A DNA stretch of 64,000 nt, from positions 2,108,001 through 2,172,000 of the forward strand of contig JASJZC010000001.1 in assembly GCA_037178855.1 (NCBI GenBank). The letters run 5' to 3'. Below the pieces are notes generated by a model that had not been told where the DNA came from, did no database searches, and worked only from the letters and a program-made list of their open reading frames with translations. This document shows positions 12,401 through 26,930 of this stretch, one piece after another (positions within the stretch are counted from its first letter, which is position 1; the number at the start of each line of letters is the position of its first letter). The stretch comes from Oscheius sp. JU75. Taxonomy: Eukaryota > Nematoda > Chromadorea > Rhabditida > Rhabditidae. The translations under genes and the position numbers were made by a program.

Positions 12401-13906
12401 TGAGGAGGGCGGCCTTGGCATGACCGATGTGCAGATATCCACTGGCCTCCGGCGGGAACCGCACGATAACTTTGCCCTTCTCGGCTCCGGGCAGCTCAAC
12501 GAACTTGCCCTCATCCTTCACCCTCTCCTTGGGTTCCTTGGCCTGACCGGAGGCCTTAAAATGTGGTCATTTTGAGCAAATTTGAGTCATACGAACCTTG
12601 GCCTTGCTCGCGTACTTTCCCGACATTGCTAGCGCTTCGACGAAGGTGGGATCCTCGAGGATCTTGTTGAAGAGGGCAGAGTACTTCTTTTGGAGCTGGA
12701 AATGTGTCAAGATAAGGGGGAGGTGTCAATTGGAGGCGTTGACGGGTCTATTGCGAGGATGTTTTGGGTACGTTAATATGGGAAATAGCCGTCTCTTAGA
12801 TACTTTTTTACGAAAATCAGCTAGAGAATCACTTTATAATGTGGAAAACGCGAAGCATTTGAAGAGAGCTTTGGGGCACTTTCACAAGGAAACTACAGCC
12901 TGGTTTGACTCTTAAAGGAGCAGCAGTTTGAGGAAGCATTTTGACCGGGAATGACTCCAAAAAACTAACAATTCACACGGAAATTTGTCGTAGATCACCA
13001 AGAAAACCGGCTCGGCTTGAATTTTGAAGAAGTCAGAGGTTAGAGGAAAACTTAGCACGTTTCACGTTAGATTCGGTTAGCTTTTTGAGACAGAGTAAGG
13101 CAGAATTGAGGAAAACTTCGCAAGAGACGGTCTAGTATGAGAATTTTACGGAAATTTAGAATGTCTTTCCCAAGAAGTCGACCTAGTTTAGACTATCGAT
13201 GGAAGTAAACTAGTAAACTAAAAAAAAGGGTTCTCGGCTACAAATCAAGAGGATTTTAGAGATGGAGCTTATAATTACGACATTTGCCGAAGAAGAGCTC
13301 CAATTGTAGCGCTCCAGCTTTGCGCCGAAACCCATTTTAATCCTTGAGAGGCGCCTGCCAATAGGGTAGTAATATTGCGCAACCGGGGGTCTTGAGAGTG
13401 TTTTCTTTCGATAATACCTCGTCAGAAGTAGCCAGAATGGCCCAGACGGCGAAATCGGCCACGGTCAGACGTCCTCCAAGTAGCGAACCATCCTTGGCGA
13501 AGGCGATGCTGGCCAGAATCTCGGCGGCACTGAGATAGCCGTCCAGGACGTTCTCGGCCAGACAGACAACCTCTTCAACCTTAATTTTTGTACACTATTA
13601 ATCAAGTCTGTAGGGAAACCTTAGCCTGCTCGAAGCAGGTCTTGCCGAAAAGATCCTTGTTCTTGGTCGAGGACTGGGCCACGATTCGGGCGATTGTGAC
13701 GTCGTTTGTCAGCCGGACACCATCGCTATAATACTTTTTGATGCTCAAACGGTAAAAACTTACAGATTGAGGAGAGTCGTGTCATTTTCACCCAGTTTGA
13801 CGGTTAGATTCGGGGAGAAACCGGCGGCGCTCAGCGTCAGAAGAGAGGCGTATGGGACGGCCCTCTTGTTACCCGAAATGGTCAGTTGGCGCTCAAAGAC
13901 GACCAT
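6486..13906 (-). CDS. ears-1: Cytosolic glutamyl-tRNA synthetase with six C-terminal WHEP domains
   Basis: This enzyme charges tRNA-Glu in the cytosol. Sixteen exons join in frame: 13764-13906, 13620-13725, 13418-13579, 12597-12695, 12312-12554, 11801-11993, 11087-11258, 10809-11042, 10034-10292, 9188-9376, 8994-9146, 8831-8952, 8295-8529, 7851-8255, 7142-7531, 6486-6716. The N-terminus is a GST-C-like domain ([15 protein letters not shown]). The class I signature [14 protein letters not shown] lies in exon 5 and the KMSKS-type loop NTVMSKRKL in exon 8. Exons 10-13 encode the beta-barrel anticodon domains. Six WHEP domains follow, one in exon 13, two each in exons 14 and 15, one in exon 16, each built on [18 protein letters not shown]. 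No ProRS domain follows; the frame stops at 6486-6488. The start ATG lies directly behind TTTTTTGCTTCAG, a likely trans-splice acceptor. Introns contain tRNA-like units and GACAG-rich tracts. Confidence 0.95.
6868..6942 (+). repeat. tRNA-like repeat, GCAGTCGG type
   Basis: CATGGCGCAGTCGGTTAGTGG (A box) and AGCTTCGACCTCC (decayed B box) lie in a GluRS intron. The type recurs at 7663, 32570, 33626 and 34345. Confidence 0.55.
7663..7729 (+). repeat. tRNA-like unit with a perfect acceptor stem
   Basis: The ends ATATGGC and GCCATAT pair perfectly. Inside are GCAGTCGGCTGATCATC (A box) and GTCGGGTTCGACCCCCG (T arm). The anticodon region, around TGACTACAAAACAAAAGG, does not form a normal stem-loop, so this is probably not a working tRNA. 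It lies in a GluRS intron. Confidence 0.6.
9405..9990. repeat. GACAG-rich tract in a GluRS intron
   Basis: The plus strand carries many irregularly spaced GACAG units, often as TTGACAG or TGACAGA, within the 655-base intron between GluRS exons 9 and 10. They are not a tandem repeat of fixed period. Confidence 0.7.
10310..10795. repeat. CTGTC-rich tract in the neighbouring GluRS intron
   Basis: This is the same pentamer as at 9405-9990 but on the opposite strand (CTGTCAATAG, TCTGTCAGTC, CTGTCAACCTG). The polarity flips between two introns of the same gene, so it is not set by transcription direction. Confidence 0.7.
11290..11760. repeat. Mixed CTGTC/GACAG tract in a GluRS intron
   Basis: GACAGGATC and GACAGGGACAGG in the first part give way to TGTCTGTCAGTTCTCG on the same strand, then GACAGGGACGGG again. 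No coding signal. Confidence 0.6.
12028..12238 (+). repeat. Two tandem tRNA-like units
   Basis: The first (12028-12108) begins CAGCGTGGTTCAGTCGGTTAG and has a weak B box CAAGTTCGGTACC. The second (12111-12238) has CAGCATAGCTCAGACGGTAA, ACCCGGGTTCAGACCCC and the shared tail GTGACAAACTTTTTCAATAAG, followed by AGTCATGGGAAAGGATCAC. Both lie in a GluRS intron. Confidence 0.68.
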
Positions 13907-15008
13907 TCTGAAGCAAAAAAAGTATACTTTTATCGTATTAAGATTGTGAAAGAGCAAAGAGAGTTATGCAAAGAGAGCAAAACAGTTATAAATGAATACG
14001 ATAGGTGTTCTCAAGACCAAATGGATAAAACTCAGGTTATGGGTAGAATCTCAGAGCAGTTCTATCGAAATGAACGCTTTCACGCCATCTTATTACACTC
14101 CAATCCAACAGAGGGTGGATTACATCAAGTTGTGTAGTTTTCAGCCAACCTTGCAGTGAAGCGTCGAAATACTCTTATATCCAATGAAATGGATGTTCTC
14201 GACTCTTCCATATAACTTTTTGCAGCAAAATCCAGACAAAATGTAGGGAATAGGTCAAGGAAGGAATAAATGAAGTGACCGAGTAGGATTTGAAGGCAGC
14301 CGCTCGTGTAAACAGCGCACAGCTTGCTCACTAGTGAAATGCGTCTGGATGTAGTTTTTCAAGCTTTTTCATCGATCAAAAACAAGATTTGCAGAGAAAT
14401 CATAAAGTAAACTTGGTAATACTATAACACGCCGATTCGATTTGACGCACTATTGCGTGCTGCGCGAAAATCGGTTTTCGCATTTTTCTACCATTATCAC
14501 CTCTTTTCTAAGCCTATATGTATGTTTAATCGACGCAGCACAAAAAAACCTGCAGCTTTTCAGTCTATTTGGACGTCAAAAATATCGAAAGATCCAACCA
14601 ACAATGACATATTTCCTTTTTACACTTTTTTTTAATCTTCGAGTAACTTGGCAGTTGGAATAGACGTTAGTAGGGTAATCTTAAGTCGCTAAAACGATTA
14701 AAGCTCGAGAAAATGGTTGATAACGGTAGAAAAATGCAAAAATCCGATTTTCGTGCAGTATGCAAGTGCGTCGAATTTTCTGGATTCAAAGAAAAATGGC
14801 TCTCAACCAGCTCAGCTGGCGCGAATTCAAACTTTTATTTTCGCTTTTTTCGTGATTTCTGACGAGTCGTTCTGCTGGTTTTCTTGTACCATTCGACAAA
14901 AAAATGGAATTGCGGAGTCAAGAAGAAAAAAAATGAGAGAAGTGGATAGCGGAAGTGAACATAAATATGGAAAAAAGGCAGAAGAACCTAAACTACGTTT
15001 ATTTCCTA
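13907..15008. other. AT-rich spacer without a recognised gene
   Basis: The sequence between the GluRS start and the unknown minus-strand gene's stop is AT-rich with runs of A and T. The short open frames lack matching splice partners. Nothing recognised. Confidence 0.55.
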
Positions 15009-16115
15009 TCACCTCACAGCAAATTTGAAATCTAAGAGCTTGACCTCGGAGTCGAGCTGATTGCCTCCGATGATCCTGTTTCCGAATGTCATGTAGCCAA
15101 AAATGAATCGATATGTAGCATATCCGTAGCTTGGAGGAACCGTCATTTTGTTGATATATTTTTGGTTTTCGAAGTCGAACAGATGTACACCGCTCACCTA
15201 ACAATAAGAGAGGTTATGACGAAAAAAGGTTCACTTACAGCGTCAAAGAGCGTCTTCTTCTTGTAGAACGCACAACACAGAACTCTGTAGGAAAGATAGG
15301 AAACATTGTCAATTCTCTTGCGACAAATCTCCTGGAAAGGACCATGGACACCGGGAGCGATGGCGTAAATGTCGTTTTGAGTCAAATTGAATAGATTTCT
15401 GCTCCTGAAAACTAAATATGACTTTGGCGTATCAAGGTAGATATTACTTCTGGGCGAATTTTGAAACTTCCTTGTTCCGCTCGAGCAGCGTTTCATTACA
15501 AACTCCACGCCTTGCCAAATTGTTCAGTTTGTTCTGGAACTGCTTCAAAAGACCAAACTTGTCTCATACTTTGTAAATATTTTGAGCTACAAGTTCGAAA
15601 GCGGCCTTGGCTCCCTGTTGTACAGTGTCTTCATTCAACACCGGTGAATCTTTGAACTTCATCAAATAAAAAGACGCCTGGAGACTAATATTAGCGCCAG
15701 TAACGTGCAAAACTACCTGTATTTTTCTGTAATAGTGTCTGAAAATCATGTGTCCCCATGGAACGTAGTACACCAGGCCTCTTTCAGGGGTCCATTCATG
15801 CTGAAACCCAAAAGAAATTTATAAAAAAGGAATGCAGAACTACTAACGAAATGTACTAGTCTAAAATGATCGGTGGCTAGGGAAAAGGGGCTTTCATCTT
15901 TCGGCCATTCCTTGGGATTCCGCGGAAATCGCTGTCTGATTTTCAGAACAGTCTTCATCAAGTGTTCGACGCCAGGCTGCACTCTACATATGAAATATCG
16001 CATTTCTGAAAGGAATGAACTGTTTTCCGTGAAAAAATGGCGAAAAACAGAAACCTGCGGATCGAAATAACTTAAGTCCACAATGTTTACAAGTTGGTGC
16101 GCAGCTGCCCGCCAT
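15009..16115 (-). CDS. Unrecognised protein of about 300 residues
   Basis: I do not recognise this family. Exons joined by short introns give one continuous product. It starts at ATG 16113-16115 (MAGSCAPTCKHCGLKLF), runs through 15848, then exons around 15700-15800, 15590-15690, 15455-15535, 15240-15405 and 15009-15197, and ends KLLDFKFAVR. The first residues hold a possible CxxxCxxC zinc-binding cluster. The body is rich in aromatic and basic residues (VYYVPWGHMIFRHYYRK, ASFYLMKFKDSP, FIFGYMTFGNRIIGG) and has no signal peptide or obvious transmembrane helix. Introns are 36-50 bases with GT/TTTCAG or TTCCAG borders, and phases agree across every join I tested, so this is a real gene rather than a chance ORF. 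Its neighbours give no functional clue. Confidence 0.7.
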
Positions 16116-16338
16116 TTTGTTTTCGTTCAAACTTTGTTTCGTTTTACTCCCAAAAAAAAGCTTGTTTGAAGTGAAAAAATGATCATGGAGTGGGGCATAG
16201 GTCCTATAGCGACCAGCTGGCGACGCTCTGAGAGCTTTTTGAAATTACCACCCTCTAAGCCTCACTTTTTCTCATTTCTCCCCCTTCAGTTAATTAAAAA
16301 TCGTCTTTTAGGTCTAATACTAACAAAGAGCCGCCCGA

Positions 16339-19170
16339 ATGCGACAGGATAGCTTGGGATGGAGCTGTCGTACCATGGAAGACGGTCCCACACTCTGTTC
16401 ATTCCAGGTTTGGGCGTCTTTTATCCATTTACTAGTAAATTTTCGTCGTTTAGGGCAGTGTTTACAACGCGACCGTCTCCAAAATAGTTCCCCCGTCTCC
16501 AAGTACTCGTGCAGCACTGCCAGTTTTGTAAGTTCTCCCAATTTTCCAAGAAAAAGGTGATGAATTCAGACCGGTCAGTCCGATCAAGAACACTAGCGCC
16601 ATGGCAGCTTCTCGTCGGCGTTCTACTCGTGGAGAGAGTCTGGCCCAACATGTGGACGAGCACAGACCATCGGCTGAACGATCCACGATGAGAAAGACGC
16701 CTCCGAAGCAGCAGTACGAGTATTTTCGACGCCAGCTTCAGTTTGCCAACGATACGATGGTAGGTTTTTTCGCCAGTTTTTCACAATAGTTGGCAAGCGG
16801 AACCAAGGCTGTAGGTTTGGCCGAAACGTGCTCCTTAATCCTCTTTTTCAATCACAAGTATCAGGAAAAAAAGGTTTGCGAATTGTAAAAATAGAGTGAA
16901 ACAACTCAAAATTGAACTAACAACACAGTTTCTATGGTTGTTTGATACTAAAAGCTTTTTTTCTTCAGACCACATCGGATGAGGAAGACGTGAAGGGAAA
17001 GGACACTTACGAGCAGATCGTCCGACTGCGGGAGATGCTCCTCATGAAGAAGCAATCACGCAAGAATAACAACGTTTCCTGCAACGGCACCTACCTGCCC
17101 CCTTCCAGGACATTTTACCCCTTCGACTTGTACGTTTTCTTCGTTTTTCAACCAATTTTACCCAAATTGCCAGAGAGCACACAATAGAAAAGGCCCGTCA
17201 CCGGTCGGAGACGCCACCTACCCCGGCCAGACGACAAGATACGATCAAGGAGTTGCTGGACATCAATCTCAAGACCTACAAGGAAATCGGAGTCGGGAAC
17301 GACACAATCGGTAGAATAGAGATCCCGAGACTCGTCGGGTCCTCTTCAGGACCTTCTATGCCTACAGGTGTGCTCATCTTCGGGCTTTAAACAGCAAAAA
17401 ATCCAGAACTACGACGCTCCTTCTCCACAAAAACGCTCCATTCGTTGTCGAGCGACCCGAGACAGAGCTCCTCCTCAGTTTTGGTCAAAGATTCTGACGC
17501 CTCGACGCGTCAAGGAAGGCCAGAAGTCCGAAAACTCGTTCGGGGCATCTTCAACGATGTCTACGATGTGGACAAGCTGCCGCAGAAAGGAGCCAAGAAA
17601 GCACAGTGGGTTTTTTCTGATGAAACTTGAACATGCGATTCCTTATTGCTTTTTGTCTTTGCCAGTCTGTCATCCTCATATCTTGCCCCTGTCAATTTGG
17701 TTTGTCCGGTCAAAATGTTCAGTCGTTCAAATCAGTCTCTCAGTGACAAGCTTGCTACTCTCGATCTGTCTGTAAGAATGTTTTAACACCTTCAAAACCA
17801 CTTTCAGAGTCTCATTTTCTTGTACTGTCTTTATCAATCGGTCATTCAATAAGTCTACTTCTTTTCCTATCATTCTAAGCGATACTGATTGTTAGCAAAA
17901 ATCTTGTAAATCTCGTTTTTCCTATTCCAAAGATTCTTGGATTCTTTTTCTGGGTAGAAACTACTATTTGCAAAGAAAACGTTATCAAATTGCTGTTGGC
18001 GTGATATTAAGTGACAGATGTCTTGACATTTTGTAAGAAGCGAGGATGCCCGATCCACAGGGATAGAAGGAAACTGCAACGATACGCAGAAATAGTCAAA
18101 TTCTCTTATATATACAACTCAATTTCAGCCAGCGCCATCTGAGCAGCTCCAATTTTCAATCAGCTATGGGCCTTGACTCTCGGGCCAAGTCGCAGCAGCC
18201 TCGAGTCCCGGTTCGAGCAAATACGCGATCTCGGACCCAGAACTCTGCCTCGCCAGCCAAACCGCCGCCCTTCTGTAGCAGTGTGAATAATGTAAGCCTT
18301 ATTTGTAGTCAACTAATCGAAAATATAGAATGACTACTCGCAAGCGATCCGGGCCAATGAGCAGGAACTCATCAAGCTTGTCAATACCTACTTTCCACAG
18401 TGGCGAGCCTTTGTCCAGAATCTGCTGACAGATCGCAACGTGGAGCATGACGTCGCGATGCGCTTCTACGAGGAGATTGAGAGCCGCAGGAAGGCCAAGG
18501 AACTCGACATGGCTGTTCAGAGGTAAAATATTGTTTCTGAAGCGGATTTTATATTAGAAATGACTCGTTTTATTGACTAACATGTCCGTATTACAGTTTC
18601 GCGAATGTTAGTCCAAGTTAGTTCTTCTAATTGTGTAATGAGTTAGGCAAGCATTATACTCTAAGTGCTTCATACTTGCTTAGTAGAAACTTAAAACCCA
18701 AGGATTGGCTGACTTTCTAACTTATTCTTTGTAAAAACTTGAGGTTTACATGTCTAGAAGAACTGTCCCAGCAGAGGAATTTCGATTATCCCATGTTGCG
18801 AAGAAGAAAAAGCAGATTAAGAAATGGCAGAAAGAACGTGGCAGAGTGAAGGTACTACAGTGAGAGGCTGACAGAAATGTTGGGAAGGGAAATTTATGTT
18901 TTAAGGGTTCCGACAAGAGTTTGGGGCAGGCGGAGATCAGTTTGACATGATCATTTGTGGAATTCTGACAGAGTATTTAGCAAGTGACTGACAATATTTT
19001 CCCACCTCAAACCCTCCCCCAATTCCAGATCGGAAGACCAGCAAATCTATGAGTTCAACCATCAGGACGAGAAGATTGCCAGTCGCCTGAGGGAGCAGCT
19101 CTGCCGAGGACATCCTTCCAGAATGAGACAGCTCCGCATCTTGTACCAGGTTCTCAAAGATTCCTGCTAG
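16339..19170 (+). CDS. Unrecognised Ser/Arg-rich protein
   Basis: Family not recognised. A chain of plus-strand exons reads as a hydrophilic, Ser/Pro/Arg-rich and probably largely disordered protein of about 400 residues. Exons lie near 16339-16407, 16453-16528, 16570-16758, 16970-17127, 17174-17368, 17391-17606, 18129-18293, 18330-18523 and 19029-19170. Recognisable stretches include MAASRRRSTRGESLAQHV, KQQYEYFRRQLQFAND, TIKELLDINLKTYKEIGVG, KLVRGIFNDVYDVDKLPQ and a better-conserved-looking end, LVNTYFPQWRAFVQNLL followed by FYEEIESRRKAKELDMAVQR and RMRQLRILYQVLKDSC. The last 100 residues are likely helical. Frames agree across short introns. Two longer introns (17607-18128 and 18524-19028) carry CTGTC- and GACAG-type low-complexity sequence. 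The start could instead be the second in-frame ATG at about 16374. The helical C-terminus suggests a scaffold or cytoskeletal protein, but that is a guess. Confidence 0.6.
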
Positions 19171-20618
19171 ACTTGATTGACTGTAATTGTATACGTTTTT
19201 ACTTATCCCCCCACCTCACATATCCGAAACGCCTCACTTTTGATCCTCAATTTCAGGGCGTTTCCGAAACGCCATTGCGTCTCTTTATGTAGGATAAAGT
19301 ATTTTCCCTCGGGAACCCAATTTTTTAGCGGGACAGGGAAAAGGACTGTCAGATCAAATTTGAAGGGGGGATTAGAGTCATTTAGTATCGGAAGAATCTG
19401 TCCAAGGACTACGGGAGACTTTGTCGGTCTACCTATAGGGTATGGGTGGGAGATAGCCAGTTGCTGGCATAGCTACGCAAGAGAGCTTCCGGATCCTGCC
19501 TGTACGAAAGGAGCATGCTGCCGGCCGAGACAATTCTGAAGAGAAATAGACAGTTGCCGATACTGATAAAGTACGGGAGAGAACAATCATAGCTGCCGAT
19601 GCAGGGAGAGAGATGACTCTCGGCCAGCTGTACAGGAGAACTTGTCCTACTAGCTAGACGTCCAACCTGGTGGAAATTTGTAACGACAACACTTACAACT
19701 TTGATTGATCTGCCTGATGAGACAGTACGGAAAAGAACATTTCTAGTAAGTGATTCTACAGAGAAGATGAAAGTCGTGGGCTACGAAATGGGAATGGGAT
19801 AGAGTTTACCAGGAGATAGGAAAGTGGGAGTGATACGTAGTGGACCAGCCTCGAATATTGTAGAAGCGAGGTGGCAGAACCAGATCCATTGACGTTAACG
19901 GTAGAATCCATTCCGTAGATCATCGGAGTCTTCCAGGGTCATCTTTGTGCGTCAGACGACCTTTGTGATGAGTCAAGTGGATCTGACACGAGGAGAGGAC
20001 GAGAAAGCGTTGAAATCATCACTGAAAATAATGTTTGAGAGCGACAGAGACAGATATTCAAGATAAAGGCGAGAGTTGACAAACAGAGACAGGCATGATT
20101 CAGAAAACGATTCGTGAACCATAGTAGGCACCATACCATACCTGGAAACGATGACTTCCTTTGGAGACGAACTGTCGAATCAATGGCAACCCTGACAAGA
20201 GAAGTGGTATCAGAGTTGACAGGATCTGACATGTCTGCCCAAATCTTGTCACGTGTCAGTAGTTCAATTCTTGCGCATGTGCTGTCGTCTTTGTTGGAGC
20301 CGAGGTCGGGTGTTTTCTACTTTCTCTACTATCTGACAGAGACGATCCATCTTCTTCTGCCTCTGTCCCTGTCACTGTCTCTCTAGAAGAACCCCATTTT
20401 TCACTCAACACCCTAAACTTGCATTGAACTCATCCAAGTCTAATTGGGTTCTCTCACTGGCCCCGTCCTTACACACATATCTGTTGACGCTGAGCTGTCT
20501 CCCTGAGGCATGTGATTAGACGAAGGAGAGCTGCCTGATTGCTAGCAGTTGCCTGGGAAACGCTGGCCGCCTGAGATTATCATTGTCTCCTTGTGTCACT
20601 ACTCTCGACCCGCGTAAC
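19171..20618. other. Spacer between the Ser/Arg-rich gene and alpha-tubulin
   Basis: No gene seen in 1.45 kb. From 19330 it is dense in GACAG-type words (GACAGAGACAGATATTC, AACAGAGACAGG), switching to CTGTC near 20280-20385. It presumably holds the tubulin promoter, but I see no TATA box I would trust. Confidence 0.6.
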
Positions 20619-20636
20619 ATGGGACTCAACGGAAAG

Positions 20637-23644
<3,008 letters not shown>

Positions 23645-23676
23645 ACAATCATGGATACTCTGTCAATTTTTGTTGT

Positions 23677-23682
23677 AATAAA
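23677..23682 (+). terminator. Poly(A) signal of alpha-tubulin
   Basis: AATAAA lies 33 bases after the tubulin stop codon, a usual spacing for short nematode 3' UTRs. Confidence 0.75.
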
Positions 23683-24005
23683 ATGTGTCGTGTCAAGGGT
23701 CAACTATCCAGTAGACAACCAGTTTTCGGTACTCACTCTGTCTCTGTCAGCCCATGTACTGTCAACCTATCCAGCCAGCCTTCCCTGTTTTAGCAAGTGT
23801 CTGCCAGCAAGTCCGACATTTTTTTACTGCCAATTCATTCCATTCAAACGGTTCCATCCTCCTATCCAATCTTTTATCCTATATCGGGCAATACTGTCTC
23901 TTTCTCTCTGTGTAACAGTAAGTTTAATGGAAAATCTTTCATTCTGTCTCTGTCACATTTCAATGACCAAGAAAAATTGGAAAATTAATAAAAAATAATT
24001 TCTCT
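23683..24005. repeat. CTGTC-rich tract after alpha-tubulin
   Basis: Dispersed CTGTCTCTGTC words with T-rich sequence, ending at the target duplication of MITE copy A. No gene. Confidence 0.6.
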
Positions 24006-24475
24006 GGTAATACTTCGGCAGGCAACACGCATCATTCGAATTTTTTCGCGCGCAATTTCGTTTATGGCGCGGATTCAATTTTTCTTTTTTTTCCAGCTTT
24101 TTCCCAGTTTTGTAGCTCATTTCAGCTATTTTTCCGTATATTCTCGGTCATTTCTGCCGTTTATCCGTAAAACAACGTTTCAAAACAGGAAACTGAGGTT
24201 TGTGCATACAAGAAAGAAAAAAGGACTGCTCTGAAAGTCTGAAATCTGTAGGAAGTGATAGTCACGTTTTTCAGTCACTATGGCTTGTCAAGACCCGTCT
24301 CTCTTCCAGTTCTGTAGAGAATTTGAGGATCCTATCCGAACGCAACTTTTCTTCGTCTGTGAGCGATAAAACTGGGAAAAGCTTGAAAAAAAAAAGAAAA
24401 ATTGAATCCGCGCCAAAAAACGAAATTGCGCGCGAAAAAATTCGAATGATGCGTGTTGCCTGCCGAAGTATTACC
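24006..24475. mobile_element. Foldback DNA element (MITE), copy A, 470 bp
   Basis: The ends are GGTAATACTTCGGCAGGC and its reverse complement, and the inverted repeats extend about 100 bases inward through CATCATTCGAATTTTTTCGC. The element is flanked on both sides by the same 8 bases, ATTTCTCT (23998-24005 and 24476-24483), a clean target-site duplication. There is no coding capacity. The first and last 18 bases match copies B and C at 27539 and 51352 except for one base. An 8-bp duplication with GG-starting termini fits the Merlin or hAT superfamilies. I cannot decide between them by eye. Confidence 0.9.
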
Positions 24476-24711
24476 ATTTCTCTTTTCCTTGGCAATTTTT
24501 TGGTCGAAGTAGACTACTCTAGTGAAGAATTTTACCGCAAAATCGATTACACACATTTAGAAACCGAGAAAATGTGTGTTAAGCACCGAAAAATGAGAAA
24601 GACAAGAAAATCCAAAAATTTTTGAATTTCTGAACAAAATTCGGATTCTAAAAAGCGTTCCTGGGTACACCCCATACATTCGCAATGTCACCGTCCCTTT
24701 AAAGTATTCAT

Positions 24712-25110
24712 TTTCTCTCCAATCGGGAGAGACAGAGAAACAAACAGGGAAGAAAAACTTTGTTCCCGTAAAACTGGCAAGAAAAAAAATGCGGAAGTTT
24801 GTTATTTCAGAAAAAGCAAAAATTGATGCAATCCGCAGGATTCGAACCTGCGCCCTCCGAAGAGGACTGCGACCTGAACGCAGCGCCTTAGACCACTCGG
24901 CCAGAATTGCTTGCTACGTTGGAGAAAGGGTGCTGATGTAGTGCAGAGCGGGCAAAATGTGTGATTGGGGTGAAACCTTTGCTTCTCAGGGCTGAGGAAT
25001 AGAGCCTTGGAAAAACTAGAATCGGAGAAGACATAGAGAAACTGACATGGCAGAGGCTGGATACTGTAACTCACTTCGGATACGATCCATGCAGACGTCG
25101 ATCAGCTCCG
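24712..25110 (-). pseudogene. Inverted duplicate of part of the alpha-tubulin gene with its intronic tRNA
   Basis: Read on the minus strand, this stretch repeats 21017-21420. It carries the end of tubulin exon 2 (GAGCTGATCGACGTCTGC...ATCGTATCCGA), the splice donor region, the intron sequence before the tRNA, the tRNA-Leu itself, and about 120 bases after it. The exon piece covers only about ten codons, so no tubulin can be made. Similarity stops near 24712 on one side and 25110 on the other. A further short fragment of the same intron (CGTTGGAGAAAGGGTG) recurs at 25132. Confidence 0.85.
24827..24910 (-). tRNA. tRNA-Leu(CAG), second copy
   Basis: The minus strand gives the same 84-base tRNA as at 21211: acceptor GCAATTC/GGATTGC, anticodon loop TTCAGGT, intact variable and T arms, discriminator A. 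It sits in the inverted tubulin fragment. No base within the tRNA appears changed although the flanks differ in many places, so the gene is probably still functional. Confidence 0.93.
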
Positions 25111-25650
25111 TATGCACCAGTGCGAGTCTTTCGTTGGAGAAAGGGTGATGTGGTATACTGCGGGATATGTGTAGTGTCAGACATGGCCAACCTAACCCAA
25201 ACGTTGGCTTCGGACAGGCCAGGTTCGCTTGCAGAGGGACGCCAGTAATATGATGCTGTGATCGATGACAGGCGTTCTCTGTTGGTGCCTCACTTTTTGG
25301 CTAGTGGGAACGTAGGCCGTGAATATCGTCATAAAATTCTTTGACGAGTCTTGTCACGTCCCGAAGATACGCAACATAAGCCAAACCAGAATAAACTCCT
25401 TTAATATTTTTTTAGATATCATTCCGTTCAAACAACAACTCTTCAAAATCTGTCAGCCCACACTTGTTCTGTCAGTCAATTTCTGACCCGTCTGAATAAA
25501 AGCTGAAATTACCAGTTCATATATAAATAAAAAGTACAGTATAAACGGATACTTGGAAAGATGGGGAAAAGTATATGCCTTTGGGGGAAATAAAGAGATA
25601 AGGAGGGGGGATTAGAAAACCGGTAGCAAAATGGGGCATCCATTGAAAAA

Positions 25651-26930
25651 TTAGTCCATGCGAGCTTTGATTGTGCTGACGTTGACCTTATCCTTCGTGA
25701 TCGTGTAGATGACGGCTCCCCATCCCGAGGCGGCATCTCGTTCCAGAGCCGAGAGCATTGACTGCGCTGTGGCCTCGAACAGCTCGTCCGGCTTCATATT
25801 CTCTTTCCAGAAGGCTAAAAATCAGTTTTGAATGCAAAAAAAAACAAAATTACTTTCACAGACGCCGAGAAGATATTCCTGTCCGGTGCCGACGGCGACA
25901 AAGTCGCGCGGGCTCGCAATGCAGCCGATCGTGTCCATGCCGCAGATGTAGGGCTTGTTGGTGAGGGGGTCAAGTCCGGCCACCAGGGGCTCCGTGATAT
26001 AGCTGCCGAATCGGTGCTGGTAGCAGAGATTCGAGATCATCGTGGCTAGGACCTGCAAGACTCGGTATAAAAAAATAAAAGAAAGATTCTTGTAACCCTA
26101 CCAACTTTTCTTTTTCCCACGTCGTTATTTCTCTCAAAGAACGTTTTTGCCAATGTTTGTGACCCACGAGGATCGAACCCGGGTCGTCGTCTGGTTCGAA
26201 GAAGGGTCCCTTACCAATACATGAACTTCGCGCTTAGACTTTAAAAAGGCTGTAACTTTGCGGAGGACCGCAAACGACAGAGAGTCGATTTGACTAAAAG
26301 TCGAGGTTTTACACGCTATTGAGTGTAGGAAAAAAAATAGTAACAAAAAGTTTCCAGTAGTTTCATTGGGACAAAAGCAATGCTATAAAGCGCACCCAAA
26401 GTTAACTTGCCATCCAATTTAGGCAAAACTTTCTGAATAACGCTCGTGGGCAACATAAAAAATAAGCGATAATTGACCGTTTTTCTTTCCCAATGATCTC
26501 TCAACCTTTCAAGTCCAGGTAGGTTGGCTCCTAATCAGCCCAAATCTAAAACTCTAGGCGCTTACTGAGTATTCCCGCGGTTTTGAGTACAAATTCTTAT
26601 GAGGAAAAAGTGAGTGAACCTAAAACGAACCGTAGGGCTGATCTTTCTGTTCTCCCTGAGCTCGTAGAGCGTCTTTCTGAAGGTGATCTTGTCGAGGACG
26701 GTTTTGGCATCGCTGTTGAATCCGGCCAGCCCGACGTAGACCTTCTCGCCAATCTTGTGAACCTTCTTCTGATCTACAGCGACGGTCGTCATCTGTTCTC
26801 CCAGTCGCAGATCGGAGGCAATGCAGATACATCTTAATTTTTTTTAGATAAAAAACATAAAATAGCCTGCTTACTCGTCGCCGGCCATGGCCACGACAGT
26901 TCCGCCGTTCATCGTCATAATGTTCGACAT
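25651..26930 (-). CDS. pbs-3: 20S proteasome subunit beta type-3
   Basis: Beta-3 is one of the non-catalytic beta-ring subunits of the 20S proteasome. Four exons: 26875-26930, 26631-26832, about 25855-26052, and about 25651-25815. The product starts MSNIMTMNGGTVVAMAGDE and continues CICIASDLRLGEQ, LGVCE-type and MKPDELFEATAQSMLSALERD blocks, and ends VSTIKARMD, matching the family end ..LKARMD. Length is about 205 residues, normal for the family. The N-terminal TVVAMAGD block lacks the autocatalytic Thr1 propeptide arrangement of beta-1/2/5, as expected. TTTTCAG lies 10 bases before the start, a probable trans-splice acceptor. The intron at 26053-26630 contains a tRNA-like repeat on the minus strand. 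Confidence 0.95.
26107..26252 (-). repeat. tRNA-derived SINE-like unit, subfamily 2
   Basis: The minus strand reads ACAGCCTTTTTAAAGTCTAAG, CATGTATTGGTAAGGGACCC, the B box CCGGGTTCGATCCTCG, then GGTCACAAACATTGGC and a tail ending GACGTGGGAAAAAG. It lies in the intron of the proteasome beta-3 gene. Confidence 0.65.

Noticed and set aside
24007..24475. Possible CRISPR-like or microRNA hairpin reading of the long palindrome
   Set aside because: The 8-bp target duplication and shared termini with two other elements show it is a transposon.
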